From assembly GCA_050330055.1 (NCBI GenBank), contig JBHJOF010000364.1, positions 1 to 14,647 of the forward strand: DNA of 14,647 nucleotides, read 5' to 3'. Positions 13,416-14,647 of this stretch are shown here, piece after piece; positions within the stretch are counted from its first letter, which is position 1; each line of letters begins with the position of its first letter. Below the pieces are notes generated by a model. It ran no database searches. It had not been told where the DNA came from and saw nothing but the letters and a program-made list of their open reading frames with translations. Position numbers and translations under genes: made by a program. Source of the stretch: JBHJOF01 sp050330055. Its GTDB lineage: Bacteria > Pseudomonadota > Alphaproteobacteria > Kiloniellales > JAKSDN01.

Positions 13416-14647
13416 GTGCCCCGCTCCGCGCCCCAGACGCAAGAGACCAGCGCCGCGAACGACCCTTCGCCCACCTCCGACGTGGCGAAGCCGGTTGGTG
13501 ATAAGATTGCGGGGGTCACGCCCATGATGGCGCAGTACCTGGAGATCAAGCGCGCCCATCCCGATTGCCTGCTGTTCTACCGCATGGGCGATTTCTACGA
13601 GTTGTTCTTCGACGACGCGGTGGCCGCCTCGGCGGCGCTCGACATCGCGCTCACCAAGCGCGGCCAGCACCTGGGCGAGGACATCCCCATGTGCGGCGTG
13701 CCGGTGCATGCCGGCGACGCCTATCTGGCGAAGCTGATCCGCCAGGGCTTCAAGGTGGCGATCTGCGAGCAGATGGAAGACCCGGCTGCCGCCAAGAAGC
13801 GCGGCAGCAAGGCGGTGGTGCAGCGCGACGTGGTGCGCCTGGTGACGCCCGGCACGCTGACCGAGGACTCGCTGCTCGATGCGCGCACACACAATTACCT
13901 GGCCGCGCTGTCCGATGCCGGCGGCGAGCTGGGCGTTGCCTGGCTCGAGATCTCGACCGGCGAGTTCCTGACCCAGCCCTTGCCCGAGGGCGGCCTGGCC
14001 GCGGCGCTCGCCCGCCTGCGCCCCGGCGAGGTGCTGCTGCCCGAGCGTCTGCTGCAACGTCCGGCCCTGTTCGAAGCGCTCGGCGAGTGGAAGTCGGCGC
14101 TCTCGCCGCTGCCCTCGGCGCGCTTCGACAGCGCCAACGCGCAACGCCGCCTGGAGGCGCTCTACCAGGTCAAGGCGCTGGAGGCCTTCGGCGATTTCAC
14201 CCGGGCGGAGCTTGCCGCGGCCGGCGCGCTGGTCGACTACGTCGAGCTGACCCAGAAAGGCCGCCTGCCGCGTCTCGCCGCGCCGCGCCGCCTTCCGTTG
14301 GGCGCGGTCATGGAGATCGACGCCGCAACGCGGCGCAACCTGGAGCTGACCGAGGCCCTCAGCGGCGGCCGCAAGGGCAGCCTGCTCGGCACCATCGACC
14401 GCACCGTGACTGGCGCCGGTGCTCGTTTGCTGGCCGCACGTCTCGCCGCGCCGCTGACCGATCCGGCGGCGATCGCCGCGCGGCTCGACATGCTGCAGTA
14501 CCTGATGGAAGCAGAGTCTTTGCGCGCCGATATGCGCGAGCGCCTGCGGCGCTCTCCCGACGTCGAGCGTGCGCTGGCGCGGCTTACGCTCGGTCGCGGC
14601 GGCCCGCGCGATCTCGCCGCCGTGCGCGCCGGCCTGGCGCAGGCCGC
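13416..14647 (+). CDS. mutS: MutS, DNA mismatch-repair protein (3' end cut by window edge)
   Basis: MutS recognises mismatches and starts methyl- or nick-directed repair with MutL. About 410 N-terminal residues are present of the roughly 850-900 usual. The mismatch-binding domain begins TPMMAQYLEIKRAHP and carries the Phe-x-Glu reader in YRMGDFYELF, then PMCGVPVHAGDAYL and KVAICEQMEDP. Connector and core domains follow, with the MEIDAATRRNLEL and DRTVTGAGARLLAARLAAPL segments; the ATPase domain lies past the window. The start is uncertain: E. coli MutS has about a dozen residues before the PMM motif, so ATG 13524 is too late. GTG 13416 (used here) and GTG 13482 are open, neither with a ribosome-binding site. 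Transcribed divergently from thiO. Confidence 0.94.
   Translation, partial: MPRSAPQTQETSAANDPSPTSDVAKPVGDKIAGVTPMMAQYLEIKRAHPDCLLFYRMGDFYELFFDDAVAASAALDIALTKRGQHLGEDIPMCGVPVHAGDAYLAKLIRQGFKVAICEQMEDPAAAKKRGSKAVVQRDVVRLVTPGTLTEDSLLDARTHNYLAALSDAGGELGVAWLEISTGEFLTQPLPEGGLAAALARLRPGEVLLPERLLQRPALFEALGEWKSALSPLPSARFDSANAQRRLEALYQVKALEAFGDFTRAELAAAGALVDYVELTQKGRLPRLAAPRRLPLGAVMEIDAATRRNLELTEALSGGRKGSLLGTIDRTVTGAGARLLAARLAAPLTDPAAIAARLDMLQYLMEAESLRADMRERLRRSPDVERALARLTLGRGGPRDLAAVRAGLAQA

Noticed and set aside
11829..14144. A 771-codon minus-strand open frame ending in thiS
   Set aside because: Only its last 69 codons are real (ThiS). The rest is a wrong-frame reading of thiO and the antisense of mutS, and it crosses the riboswitch.

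Overview
The window is a GC-rich stretch (codon third positions almost always G or C) that reads as an alphaproteobacterium, most likely of the Rhodospirillales/Kiloniellales kind. This placement is inferred from gene style: a PstA with a long N-terminal extension, a MaeB fused to a phosphotransacetylase-like domain, a thiO-thiS-thiG-thiE order, and palindromic intergenic repeats of the type common in alphaproteobacteria. Genus cannot be told from the sequence alone.

Region 1 (1-6972, all on the minus strand) is a phosphate-starvation cluster. In transcription order it holds phoR (sensor kinase), pstS (periplasmic phosphate-binding protein), pstC and pstA (permeases), pstB (ATPase) and phoU, which is cut by the window start. 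A clear three-repeat Pho box precedes pstS. A weaker site of the same layout precedes phoR, so the sensor is probably in its own regulon. A strong hairpin without a U-run separates pstS from pstC, and the pstC/pstA stop and start codons overlap.

Region 2 (7008-9937, minus strand) holds maeB, an NADP-type malic enzyme, and upstream of it a small unassigned protein with a stress-protein-like N-terminus.

Region 3 (9988-13349, minus strand) is a thiamine-thiazole operon: TPP riboswitch, thiO, thiS, thiG, thiE. The riboswitch overlaps the thiO ribosome-binding site. Both wider gaps inside the operon (thiS-thiG and thiG-thiE) are filled with palindromic repeat elements. Region 4 (from about 13359, plus strand) is a divergent mutS that runs off the window end.

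No gap without a gene exceeds 300 bases; the longest is 223 bases (thiS-thiG) and is almost all repeat. No tRNA, rRNA, CRISPR array, transposase or phage gene was seen. I found no undescribed multi-gene system. The items most worth a second look are the leucine-to-proline change in the PstB signature motif, the matched phoR and pstS promoters, the repeats inside the thiamine operon, and the unassigned 176-residue protein.
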